A stretch of DNA of 64,000 bases from an uncultured Actinomycetes bacterium (GTDB lineage Bacteria > Actinomycetota > Acidimicrobiia > Acidimicrobiales > Acidimicrobilacustridaceae): contig CALBSE010000027.1 in the NCBI GenBank assembly GCA_937927725.1, positions 1 through 64,000 of the forward strand. The letters are read 5' to 3'. The notes below the pieces were generated by a model. That model worked only from the letters and a program-made list of their open reading frames with translations. It did not search any database and was not told the DNA's origin. How positions within the stretch are numbered: the first letter of the stretch is position 1; each line of letters begins with the position of its first letter. Both the position numbers and the translations under genes were made by a program. Shown piece after piece: positions 7,893-15,431 of this stretch.

Positions 7893-8265
7893 GGCTGTGG
7901 ATGAGAGTGGCCGAGAAAAACCAACCCTTCGATGTCGCTGGTGCGGTCGGCCCGTCGAACCGCGCGAAGGGCCCGGACGACCCCGGTCGTTTTGCCGAGA
8001 CGGTTGCAAGCAACAGTCGTACATGGCCCGAAAGCTGGCGCAGAGTCATGGACTCGAGGACAACGACGTCATTGTCGACCGATCCGCCATCGAGGAGCTT
8101 CAAGGATTGCTGTATTGCCTTCAGGCGGCCGTTGAGGACGTTCAACGTGACCTTGCCGGATCGTCAACGCCTCAGGACGTCTCCGAGGCACTTGCCTGGC
8201 TTATGGAGAATGCCGAGCCGCTGGCAGCGGCTCGGCTTGAGCCACGGATGGCAACGATCATCTAG
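7882..8265 (+). CDS. Small zinc-finger protein, conserved type, unknown function
   Basis: 127-residue protein with a compact Cys4 zinc-binding module near the N-terminus: LRCRWCGRPVEP followed by SFCRDGCKQQSYMARKLA. The rest is helical with acidic surface (IEELQGLLYCLQAAVEDVQRDL, EALAWLMENAEPLAAARL). Cysteine spacing C-x2-C-x~17-C-x3-C resembles treble-clef fingers of small DNA- or RNA-associated proteins; no enzyme motif is visible. GTG at 7882 begins inside a palindrome and has no clear ribosome-binding site, so either the mRNA is leaderless or translation begins at a later GTG (7897). It follows the B12-controlled gene by 18 bases but the palindrome suggests separate control. Confidence 0.7.
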   Translation: MTKLAVDESGREKPTLRCRWCGRPVEPREGPGRPRSFCRDGCKQQSYMARKLAQSHGLEDNDVIVDRSAIEELQGLLYCLQAAVEDVQRDLAGSSTPQDVSEALAWLMENAEPLAAARLEPRMATII

Positions 8266-8299
8266 GGGCGCAGTATCGAGTGAGACCTGCTCCGTCTTC

Positions 8300-8327
8300 T
8301 TGACCCATAACTTTACATAACTAGGAT
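8300..8327 (+). promoter_or_regulatory. Promoter-like AT-rich site with 7-bp direct repeat in a convergent gap
   Basis: TTGACC (8300-8305), 16-base spacer, TAGGAT (8322-8327). The spacer contains CATAACT twice (8306-8312 and 8316-8322), ten bases apart. The site lies between two convergent genes and points into the antisense strand of the histidine phosphatase gene, so it would make an antisense RNA if active. Confidence 0.3.
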
Positions 8328-8367
8328 TATCGGCAACCAAAGTCAGAAATGGCGCTGGGACCGCAAT

Positions 8368-9066
8368 TCAAGTCAGCCCCTCCGCTACCGCTGAGAGTTC
8401 GCCACCCAGGTGCCCGGTGTCGTTGTAACGACGCAGAATCCATCGGTCACCAAGCACGATGAGATGAGCGATGGAGGCGTTGTCGGTCGCGGCGAAGGCC
8501 AGTGGCTTTGATCCGGTGGCATGGGAGAGCGCAGCCCCTATCGCTCCCCCGTGGCTGACCGCCACAATCCGTTCTCCGGGATGGGCGGCATGGATTCGGG
8601 TGATTGCCCCAACAACTCGCTCGTGGAGCAGAGTAAAGGATTCAGCGCCTGGAATCGCGCTCCAGTCCTGCGTTCGCTCGACCTCGAGGAACGCCGGGTC
8701 GCGTTCGGCCACCTTTTTACGGAAGACCCCTCCCTCCCACTCCCCTAGATGGATCTCTCGAAGGTCGGGCTCAACGATGGCCTGCTGGCCGATATGGGCA
8801 AGAAGCGGTGCCGCAGTCTGAGCCGTGCGCTGAAGAGTGGTGACGTAGACGGCCGCGAGTTCCACGTGACGCAGACGCTCTCCGACCTGTACTGCCTGCC
8901 AGTGTCCGTAGTCCGTGAGCGGCGGATCGCCTTGGCCGCCGACGAGCGTAAAGGGCTCGCCGTCTTTGTAGGCGGCCGATTGACCGTGGCGAACGAGAAA
9001 GACCTCGGTCGCTCCGGGCGGTGCTTGAAACGGGCGCTGTCCATACTCAACGTCATCGTCACTCAT
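8368..9066 (-). CDS. Histidine phosphatase family protein (phosphoglycerate mutase-like)
   Basis: The catalytic motif FLVRHGQSAA (phospho-accepting His), LTDYGHWQAVQVGERL, TTLQRTAQTA (second Arg), the acid/base residue region LREIHLGEWEGG and the second active-site His in RIVAVSHGGAIGAAL are all present. 232 residues is normal for the branch-2 superfamily. This fold covers mutases and many phosphatases acting on sugar phosphates, nucleotides or lipids; sequence alone does not choose among them. It stands alone, convergent with the upstream zinc protein gene and divergent from the gene at 9146. Confidence 0.88.
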   Translation of the reverse strand: MSDDDVEYGQRPFQAPPGATEVFLVRHGQSAAYKDGEPFTLVGGQGDPPLTDYGHWQAVQVGERLRHVELAAVYVTTLQRTAQTAAPLLAHIGQQAIVEPDLREIHLGEWEGGVFRKKVAERDPAFLEVERTQDWSAIPGAESFTLLHERVVGAITRIHAAHPGERIVAVSHGGAIGAALSHATGSKPLAFAATDNASIAHLIVLGDRWILRRYNDTGHLGGELSAVAEGLT

Positions 9067-9145
9067 TGCCCGGAAGGTAGCAGTGGGGTCCGTCTGATGG
9101 GCTCGTTCGCTCTGCGCACACGCTCAGCGTTAGCGTGGCCCACCT

Positions 9146-10579
9146 ATGTCACGCCGCATCGAAGTTGAACTCACTAGTACTCGCGAAGACGGAACCTGGA
9201 CCTGGCGAGCTGCCGGCGCCAAGTTGCCCAAGGGTGAACTCAACGGTTCTCTGCTCTTTGCTGGAGCAAAGGTCGGCGACGTGGTGCGAGCCGATGCGGA
9301 CTTCATGATGGATGGCATCGACATCATTGCCGTGCTTCCTCCGAAGGGTGCACGGAAAGAGCCCGAACGAATCGAGGTTGTTGGGACACCTCGTCGTGAT
9401 GACGAACCACTCGTGACAACAAAGCTCGCCCCGAAGGGACGCGGTGGAGATCGCCGCGACCGCAAGCCACGACGCGAGGGTGACGGCGAAAAGCGCGATG
9501 GTCGTCCGCCGCGTGAACGCAAACCACGTACTGAAGGTGAAGGATCGCAGGACGCTCGTCGTAAGACCGGTACCCGCGCTCACCACCCGAATCGTCCAAC
9601 CTCGCCTGCTCCAGAACCGAAGCCGAAGGCCAAGCGACTTCGCGCCGGACGCACGCATCGCAATGCAGCACTTGCCGCACTTCCGGCCGAACAAAAGCCA
9701 ATTGCGGAGCAAGTTCTGCGCGGAGGAATTCCTGCAGTTCGTCAGGCCGTTGAAAAGCAGAATGAAACGAACAAGGCAGAAGGCAAGCCGGAAATCAACC
9801 CAGCTCCGCTGTTGCAACTCGCCGAGCAATTGATGCCGTCACTTCGTTCTGCTGAATGGCGCGACAAAGCGGAAGCAGCACTCGCCGATCTGCCTGAACT
9901 CGACCTTCGCGATCTCCGCTCGGTCGTCGTTGCTTCCGACGCCGGGGCGCGTGATGACGAAACCCGCGCTCTTGCTGAGCAACTCAAGGCTGGGCTCGCG
10001 CAGCGTGTTGAGTCGGAACAAGCTGCGTGGCTTACCGAAATCAGCGAGCTGCTTGCTGGTGGACGCGCTGTTCGTGCATTGCGCGTGAGCTCTCGTCCCC
10101 CCAAGGCGGGCGCACCGCTTCCAGCCGAGCTCTCAGCGAAGCTCACCGACGCGGCTGCAGCGTCTCTGACACCAGAAACTGGCCAGGACCGCTACGCAAC
10201 GGTGCTCGATGCTTTGGCGTTTTCACCGGTCCGCACCCAGGTGACGCCGGTTGGTATTCCGGCGGAGCCGACACCGGAGCTTGTCGCTGCCGTAAAGAAG
10301 GTCGCTGCTCGGCTTCCGCAGATTGCGGCATTGTTCGGCATCGAAGCAACTGCGCCCTCGAAGTCGAAGCCTGCGGCAAAGCCTCGTCCACCGAAGCCCG
10401 TACTCGCCGATGCGCCAGCGGCCGCAGAACCTGCCACCGACGCGGCAACTCCATCGACGATCACCGAAGACTCGGCTCCAGATGTTGAGGCCATTGCGGC
10501 ACCAGAAGCTCCTGCGGAAACGGCTCCTGAAGCGTCACCAGAGGCTCCCGTCGAAGAAGTCACCGGCGAAGACGCCTGA
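9146..10579 (+). CDS. Lineage-specific protein: small beta-domain, basic linker, helical core, acidic tail
   Basis: Not recognised as a named family. Residues ~1-70 look like a small beta-barrel (RRIEVELTSTREDGTWTWR, GAKVGDVVRADADF) ending in PPKGARKEP, reminiscent of OB/TRAM-type nucleic-acid domains. Residues ~90-175 are extremely basic and disordered (GRGGDRRDRKPRREGDGEK). A helical middle part follows (AEQLMPSLRSAEWRDKAEAAL, LPELDLRDLRSVV), and the last ~100 residues are a Pro/Ala/Glu-rich acidic tail. Charge layout suggests RNA or ribosome binding, which is inference. The start is ATG at 9146. Its stop is one base from the stop of the convergent HAD gene. Other members of this lineage probably carry it; a profile search would be needed to name it. 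Confidence 0.75.
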   Translation: MSRRIEVELTSTREDGTWTWRAAGAKLPKGELNGSLLFAGAKVGDVVRADADFMMDGIDIIAVLPPKGARKEPERIEVVGTPRRDDEPLVTTKLAPKGRGGDRRDRKPRREGDGEKRDGRPPRERKPRTEGEGSQDARRKTGTRAHHPNRPTSPAPEPKPKAKRLRAGRTHRNAALAALPAEQKPIAEQVLRGGIPAVRQAVEKQNETNKAEGKPEINPAPLLQLAEQLMPSLRSAEWRDKAEAALADLPELDLRDLRSVVVASDAGARDDETRALAEQLKAGLAQRVESEQAAWLTEISELLAGGRAVRALRVSSRPPKAGAPLPAELSAKLTDAAAASLTPETGQDRYATVLDALAFSPVRTQVTPVGIPAEPTPELVAAVKKVAARLPQIAALFGIEATAPSKSKPAAKPRPPKPVLADAPAAAEPATDAATPSTITEDSAPDVEAIAAPEAPAETAPEASPEAPVEEVTGEDA

Positions 10580-10580
10580 G

Positions 10581-11168
10581 TTACTCCCCCAGTAGCTCGA
10601 GGAGTTCGAGTGGGTGGGACAAAACGATGTCGCCGGGTTGGGCAATCGCTCGCGGATTCCAGCCCGCGAGAGCAAACGTGACGCCGGCGTTTGTCGCGCA
10701 CTGACGATCGTGGCCGGTATCGCCGAGGAACACCACCTGGTCGGGAGTGACGTCGAGTTCTCGGAGTACCGGAGGCAACGACTTCGGTCCAGCGAAGGAG
10801 TCTGCAAACAACGCGACTTCTGGGTACCACTGCAGACGAGTGAGTTCGGCAGTTCCCGAACGCGGATGTTTGTTTGAGCACACCGCCCAACGTTCGAACG
10901 ATGTGATCAACGCCTCGACCCCGGGGAAAGCTTGCGCCTGATTGGGGTTGTAGGAAGCGAGGTACTCCTCCACCGTGAGGCCAAGACGATCGCACTCATC
11001 GGCAAGTACATGCCCATAGGTGATGTCGTTCCGATCGACACCAAGGGCGACGAATGCGTCGGCCAGCGCGGCATCCGAATCGATGAGCGTTCCGTCCAGG
11101 TCACAAACGGCAACCTTGCACCTGGGCGGGGCTTGGCGTTGAATCCCCGGCCAGCCGTCCATCTCCAC
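10581..11168 (-). CDS. HAD superfamily hydrolase (phosphoglycolate phosphatase-like)
   Basis: Motif I is VAVCDLDGTLIDSD with the nucleophile and acid/base aspartates; a helical cap follows (ALADAFVALG, ADECDRLGLTVEEYLASY). Motif II is WAVCSNKHPRSG, motif III Lys is in SFAGPKSLPPVL, and motif IV is VVFLGDTGHDRQCATNAG. 195 residues is typical of subfamily IA phosphatases; the substrate is unknown. The start is GTG 11168 or ATG 11162, neither with a good ribosome-binding site. A perfect 22-bp palindrome lies six bases upstream, between this gene and the divergent crotonase gene. Confidence 0.87.
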   Translation of the reverse strand: MEMDGWPGIQRQAPPRCKVAVCDLDGTLIDSDAALADAFVALGVDRNDITYGHVLADECDRLGLTVEEYLASYNPNQAQAFPGVEALITSFERWAVCSNKHPRSGTAELTRLQWYPEVALFADSFAGPKSLPPVLRELDVTPDQVVFLGDTGHDRQCATNAGVTFALAGWNPRAIAQPGDIVLSHPLELLELLGE

Positions 11169-11173
11169 ATCGT

Positions 11174-11195
11174 AGTTTCGTCACGTGACGAAACT
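11174..11195. promoter_or_regulatory. Perfect 22-bp palindrome between divergent HAD and crotonase genes
   Basis: The arms AGTTTCGTCAC and GTGACGAAACT are exact reverse complements. It shares the 12-base core CGTCACGTGACG with the site at 7871-7892. Dyads of this length between divergent genes are typical binding sites of TetR/GntR-class dimers (known in general), so a shared regulator is inferred. Confidence 0.6.
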
Positions 11196-11228
11196 GTTCG
11201 CGATCGACCGATTCGCTAGTGTTCACCC

Positions 11229-12005
11229 ATGGTCGAATACGAAGTTCAAGGTCACGTCGCACTCCTCACCCTCAATCGCCCCGAAGCCCGCAATGCGGTG
11301 AATGACGTTGTCGCGCAGTCGATGACCGAGGCGCTTGAACGTATGGAAGCTGAACCCGATGTCTGGGTCGGCGTTCTCACTGCGAACACCACCGGTCACA
11401 AGTCACCAGTGTTCTGCGCCGGTGCCGACCTCAAGATGATCAACTCAGGTCGCGCTGGCGATCTCGCCACCGCCAAGGGCGGCTTTGGTGGATTCACCAC
11501 ATTCCCGCGTACAAAGCCCGTCATCGCTGCAATCGATGGACTTGCAACTGCGGGCGGATGCGAAATCGCCCTCGCTGCCGACATGATCGTCGCATCCGAG
11601 CAAGCACAATTCGGGCTCGCCGAAGTGAAACGCAACCTCGTTGCTGCCGCGGGTGGCCTCTACCGCCTTCCAAAATTGGTCGGAAAGAACGTGGCTCTCG
11701 AGGTCGCACTCACTGGTGAGCCTCTGACGGCGAAGCGTGCCTACGAACTTGGCCTCGTGAACCGAATCACCGAAAACGGCAAGGCCCTTGAGGGCGCGAT
11801 GGAACTGGCGAACGCTATTGCCGCGAACGCCCCTCTCGCCGTTTGGGAAAGCCGTGCGCTCGTCATCGCTGCGGACTGGGACGACGAAGCAACTATCAAC
11901 AAGAACACCGCTGCCGCGTTCGGGCGAGTGCTTTCTTCTGAAGACACCACTGAAGGACTCACGGCGTTCATCGAAAAGCGTGCGCCGCAGTGGAAGGGTC
12001 GCTGA
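11229..12005 (+). CDS. Enoyl-CoA hydratase/isomerase family protein (crotonase)
   Basis: Crotonase fold: ALLTLNRPEARNAVND at the N-terminus, the CoA-binding/oxyanion segment FCAGADLKMI, IAAIDGLATAGGCEIALAAD and QAQFGLAEVKRNLVAAAGG. Both acidic residues of true hydratases (Glu in GGCE and Glu in GLAE, equivalent to Glu144 and Glu164 of rat mitochondrial hydratase) are kept, so hydratase chemistry is plausible. 258 residues is normal. It is a single gene, divergent from the HAD gene across the palindrome. No other beta-oxidation genes adjoin, so the acyl-CoA substrate is open. Confidence 0.9.
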   Translation: MVEYEVQGHVALLTLNRPEARNAVNDVVAQSMTEALERMEAEPDVWVGVLTANTTGHKSPVFCAGADLKMINSGRAGDLATAKGGFGGFTTFPRTKPVIAAIDGLATAGGCEIALAADMIVASEQAQFGLAEVKRNLVAAAGGLYRLPKLVGKNVALEVALTGEPLTAKRAYELGLVNRITENGKALEGAMELANAIAANAPLAVWESRALVIAADWDDEATINKNTAAAFGRVLSSEDTTEGLTAFIEKRAPQWKGR

Positions 12006-12020
12006 CCCTTCAGCGATTGA

Positions 12021-12488
12021 TTAACGAAGGTCCCTTCGAACGGTTATCAACCGAGCGGTGAGTCCAAGTCGTTCATACAGGTTCTTCGATTCGCGGGCGC
12101 CCGGCAGCGCCTGAGCGTCGATTGCGACTGCTCCAATTCCGATAGCCCAGGCGATCGCAGTCTCGAGGAGTACTTCTCCGACTCCTACGTCGCGAGCCTC
12201 TGGCGTTGTGTAGAGATCGGTGATCGAAACGATGTCGGAATCCTCTTCTTTCGACAGGATCGCGATCGAGTAACCAACGACCGCCCCCTCCCACACTCCG
12301 CACCACACCATTGTGTTCGGGTCAGCGAGAGCAAGCTCAACGGTCTCAGATGGATCCTGAGAGCGTCGGAATGACGCGAGTAACGCCTCTCCCCCGCGCT
12401 GCGTTGCCATCTCCGTCGCGGCTTCGACGAGGAGTTGAGAAAGTTCGAGCAGATCGTTGAGTTCTGCGGGGCGTGAAACCGCCGACAT
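12021..12488 (-). CDS. GNAT family N-acetyltransferase
   Basis: 155 residues with the GNAT order: an N-terminal helical region, beta-strands (MVWCGVWEGAVVGYSIAIL), the acceptor strand SDIVSITDLYTTPEARDVGVGEVLLE covering motif A with its acetyl-CoA-binding turn (RDVGVGEVL in place of the usual R-G-x-G-x-G/A), and the C-terminal ESKNLYERLGLTAR helix that carries the conserved Tyr. The acceptor is unknown. It is the last gene of a short leftward run with the two genes upstream, separated from the DUF8129-like gene by two bases. Confidence 0.82.
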   Translation of the reverse strand: MSAVSRPAELNDLLELSQLLVEAATEMATQRGGEALLASFRRSQDPSETVELALADPNTMVWCGVWEGAVVGYSIAILSKEEDSDIVSITDLYTTPEARDVGVGEVLLETAIAWAIGIGAVAIDAQALPGARESKNLYERLGLTARLITVRRDLR

Positions 12489-12490
12489 CG

Positions 12491-12994
12491 CTAATTCCGC
12501 AACTGACGAATGCGATTCAAGATGGTCTTGCGAGATCGCTGGGCACGCTCATAGGTCTCAATGCGATTGAGACCTTCTGAAGACATTCCGGTAAGCGATG
12601 GCAAAACCTGCGCTGCGGTGAGCTCGTCGTAGTTGGGAATGAGATCGTCGATGGATGCCAGCTTGGCCGCAGAAGATTCCGGTCCAGCGCTGGCATCGGG
12701 AGCATGAATGTTTACCGTCGTCTGCGTCGATGGCCGTGCGGACTCCGAAACGATCTTGAGAAAGGCGTTGAGGTGTTGTTCAGCGTCGATGATCGACTCG
12801 CGAGCCTTGGTATTCGTCGCACCTAACGCGAACTGACCGACCAGTCGCGCGTTGGTGGCCTGAGTGCGACCTCGTTTCACCAATTCGGGAAGGGCATCGG
12901 CGCCATTGGCCATGAGTCCGATCGGTGCGTAGAGGAAGAGATCGAGCAGCTGCTCGATCGGATCGACGGCGGAATCGCTCGTCGGAGGAGTCAT
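12491..12994 (-). CDS. Actinobacterial helical protein with C-terminal YDELT...RKTILNRI motif
   Basis: 167 residues. The N-terminal half has a hydrophobic amphipathic segment (DPIEQLLDLFLYAPIGLMANG) and helical stretches; the middle is low complexity. The C-terminal ~45 residues (IPNYDELTAAQVLPSLTGMS, then ETYERAQRSRKTILNRIRQL) match a short module I recall at the end of many actinobacterial phasin- or membrane-associated proteins (DUF8129-like; from memory). That hints at association with a surface or lipid body, but no function is established. It lies two bases upstream of the acetyltransferase and one base downstream of the acidic zinc protein gene, so the three are probably one transcript. 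Confidence 0.7.
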   Translation of the reverse strand: MTPPTSDSAVDPIEQLLDLFLYAPIGLMANGADALPELVKRGRTQATNARLVGQFALGATNTKARESIIDAEQHLNAFLKIVSESARPSTQTTVNIHAPDASAGPESSAAKLASIDDLIPNYDELTAAQVLPSLTGMSSEGLNRIETYERAQRSRKTILNRIRQLRN

Positions 12995-12995
12995 C

Positions 12996-13637
12996 TCAGC
13001 CCTTCGCCTTTTTGGCTGGCGCCTTTTTGGCCGGAGCTTTCTTGGCTGAAGCCTTTTGGGCTGCAGGTTTCGCAGAAGCCTTGGGTGCTGATTTCGCTGG
13101 CGCTTTCTTGGCCGGAGACTTCTTCGCCGCGGCTTTCACTTGACGATCAAGAGCACCAGATTCGATGTGCTCAATCGCCGGGCATGCGGCTTCACCCACC
13201 GGACAGTTCATGGCCCCCGGAGCACCGAACTGACCCCGGTTGACGAGAAGGAAGCAGCCGGTGCACATGAATTCGTTTGCCTTTTTGGGCGTGACGCCTT
13301 CAGCGATATCGGTTGGGGCTCGCGGCTCGGGCGCAACTTCCTCGTCTTCTTCGTCGTCGTCATCAGCGGCGGCGATTCGGTCTTTGAGGATTGCGTCGAG
13401 ATCGGCCTCGACATCGTCAGGGTTGAGATCCTCGTCCTCGTCGTCTTCGTCTTCTCGCTTCGGGCGCGCCGCAAGCGCAGCATCGGCGGCTGCTTCGTCG
13501 TCGTCATCCTCGAGTGCGACGTCGTCGGCAAGAACTTCCTCGAGGTCGTCACCGAGTTCACCTTCGAGGTCTTCGCCCTCGAGTTCGACGTCGAGTTCTT
13601 CCTCGTCGAATTCTTCGTCGATGGGATCGTCAGCCAT
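12996..13637 (-). CDS. Acidic, DUF4193-like zinc module and histone H1-like lysine tail protein
   Basis: Three clear parts. Residues ~1-115 are extremely acidic (runs of D/E, for example FDEEELDVELEGEDLEGEL). Residues ~120-170 resemble the actinobacterial DUF4193 zinc module: KKANEFMCTGCFLLVNRGQF, then MNCPVGEAACPAIEHI, giving paired cysteines. The last ~50 residues are AKKSPAKKAPAKSAPKASAK-type repeats like histone H1 or bacterial Hc1 tails. ATG at 13637 has GAGGA just upstream; a longer frame adds nonsense residues. The basic tail suggests nucleic-acid or acidic-partner binding; the acidic head could self-inhibit it (inference). First gene of a leftward three-gene run. Confidence 0.75.
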   Translation of the reverse strand: MADDPIDEEFDEEELDVELEGEDLEGELGDDLEEVLADDVALEDDDDEAAADAALAARPKREDEDDEDEDLNPDDVEADLDAILKDRIAAADDDDEEDEEVAPEPRAPTDIAEGVTPKKANEFMCTGCFLLVNRGQFGAPGAMNCPVGEAACPAIEHIESGALDRQVKAAAKKSPAKKAPAKSAPKASAKPAAQKASAKKAPAKKAPAKKAKG

Positions 13638-13765
13638 GGAGTCCTCAGGTCGGGGCCACCGCATGGCGGCCGGGTGATTCGTGCCGCGGATGATAGGCAC
13701 ACTCGCGGGTGAAAATGGTGCCTTTCGGGTCAGTCACCGTAAAAGGTGACAAACGACACGTAAGG

Positions 13766-15373
13766 TCAGGAGCCCAAACGTCGACTTTCGGCTCGCCGCT
13801 CAGCTTGTAGGCGCTCGAGTTCGGGCTCGGCACTGTGGTCGACGAACCGCATCATCGAAGCAATGGCGTGGTGACCAGCCTGTTCAGCGATCAATCGGTG
13901 CATTTCCTGGCCCACGATGCGATAGGCCGGGTGGCCCTGCGGAGTGGTCCGGAGCTCGATGAGATGCATCGCTTCGCGAGCATTCATCTGCATGGAGAAT
14001 CGCACTCGATAGGCCAGAGACACGGCATAGGAAGATTCTGCGGGGAATCGTTCGTCGAGCGCTTCGTAGAGCGACGCGGAACGTTGCATCGCTTCATCGA
14101 ACGTTGCCGCCACGCCCGCGTCGTCCACGGCAGCTGGACGGGTATACCCGTGAAGCGGAGTGAGCTTCTGCCAATCGATCGTGAGCATCCGGTGCCGCTG
14201 CAGATCTCGGAATGCTCCGTAATCAGCGAGAATGTCGAATCGGTAGGACGGACGCTCGAGGGCTCGACCAGGCTTGTGACGACGATTGTCACGTCCGCCC
14301 TCGTACGCAGTGAGAACTGCGATCCGTTCCTCGACGGACATTGCTCGGACGCGATCTTCGATCTGGCGCTCCGGCAATGAAAGATGCGGGTAGAGAGCAG
14401 CCGTCACGAGTTTGATCTCTGCGTCGGGGTCAAAATCGACCAAGGCCACAACCGGTGCTGGTTCGATGTCGTCGACGCCAGCAAAAAGTCGACCGGCGAT
14501 GTCATCCATGGCTGATCGACTGTTGTGCATGTAGTCACTCCACGCGACACCTCGGTCGTCGAGATCGACACGCTTGAGGAACGACGGAACAACTTTGCGG
14601 AGCTCGGTGAGCATGAGGTCGGCGTAGGTGCGCGCCTCGGGAAGCGGATGGGCTCGCATACGCAAAAGAAGCATTTCGTAGCCCTGTCCCGTGCCGTAGA
14701 TACCCACATTGGAAAGGGAGGAGGCTGGAAGCAGGCCGCGAAGAGAGTCGAACGCTTTCGCTCGAATCGCTTGTCGGTAGACGAAATCGCTGTCGGAAGG
14801 ATCTTTCGGAATTCGCTCTTTGATGTCTTCGACAAGAATCGGCAAGAGATCGGCGTAGGTGTCGAAGAGTCGGTCCATGTCACCGACGTACCGAGTTCCC
14901 AGACTCGATTGCAACACCTCTGGAGGTCGATAGAACCGATAGCGACCACCGATTCGAGCGTCGTACGAGATGTACCGAGTCGACTGTTCGAGGTACGCCA
15001 TCAGGCGGCCCCACTCAAGAACTTTCGTCAGAAGGTTGGATGCCTGTTCGCACGCGAGATGCACACCACCAAGCTGTGCAACGGAATCGTCACCGTATTC
15101 GAAGAAGACCTTGTCGTAGAGCTCCTCGGCTCGGCGGAGACCAATCGTGGCATCGATGGAATCGTCGCCGCTGATGTCGAGCTCGCCGACAAACTCATCG
15201 AGAAAGAGCCGTCGGAGGCTTTTGGGAGACCGCGAGTACCGAGCGAACAACGCGCCTTTCACTACCTCGGGGAGATTTACGAGTGCAAAAACAGGCCCGT
15301 AGAGGTTCGTGAAATAGCGACGGAGAACATCTGCCTCTTCTGGGCTGAATTCTTCTGCGACGTAGACGCTCAC
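13766..15373 (-). CDS. Tandem ThyX-fold protein (FAD-dependent thymidylate synthase family)
   Basis: About 535 residues, twice the length of ThyX (flavin-dependent thymidylate synthase). Two ThyX-like halves can be traced: the first contains GDDSVAQLGGVHLACEQAS and LMAYLEQSTRYISYD, the second contains YGAFRDLQRHRMLTIDWQKL and REAMHLIELRTTPQGHPAYR. The family signature RHRxxSxNExSxRY is divided: ExSxRY is kept only in half one and RHR only in half two. Whether it makes dTMP is therefore uncertain, although ThyX active sites do form between chains. GTG at 15373 is preferred because it begins just before the conserved region; a frame open to 15457 would overlap the peptidase gene by 26 bases. 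Neither has a strong ribosome-binding site. Confidence 0.8.
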   Translation of the reverse strand: MSVYVAEEFSPEEADVLRRYFTNLYGPVFALVNLPEVVKGALFARYSRSPKSLRRLFLDEFVGELDISGDDSIDATIGLRRAEELYDKVFFEYGDDSVAQLGGVHLACEQASNLLTKVLEWGRLMAYLEQSTRYISYDARIGGRYRFYRPPEVLQSSLGTRYVGDMDRLFDTYADLLPILVEDIKERIPKDPSDSDFVYRQAIRAKAFDSLRGLLPASSLSNVGIYGTGQGYEMLLLRMRAHPLPEARTYADLMLTELRKVVPSFLKRVDLDDRGVAWSDYMHNSRSAMDDIAGRLFAGVDDIEPAPVVALVDFDPDAEIKLVTAALYPHLSLPERQIEDRVRAMSVEERIAVLTAYEGGRDNRRHKPGRALERPSYRFDILADYGAFRDLQRHRMLTIDWQKLTPLHGYTRPAAVDDAGVAATFDEAMQRSASLYEALDERFPAESSYAVSLAYRVRFSMQMNAREAMHLIELRTTPQGHPAYRIVGQEMHRLIAEQAGHHAIASMMRFVDHSAEPELERLQAERRAESRRLGS

Positions 15374-15431
15374 GGCGGGCGAGCGTACGGCCTCTACCGG
15401 CCGCGGCCGCGGATGGCCTCTTGGTTGTCGG

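Noticed and set aside
13240..13677. Ser-rich frame on the + strand
   Set aside because: It is the mirror of the acidic Asp/Glu-rich gene on the other strand; low-complexity artefact.
13733..13750. Hairpin GTCACC/GGTGAC before the acidic zinc protein gene
   Set aside because: Short stem with no T-run and no second copy in the window; not enough to call a terminator or operator.
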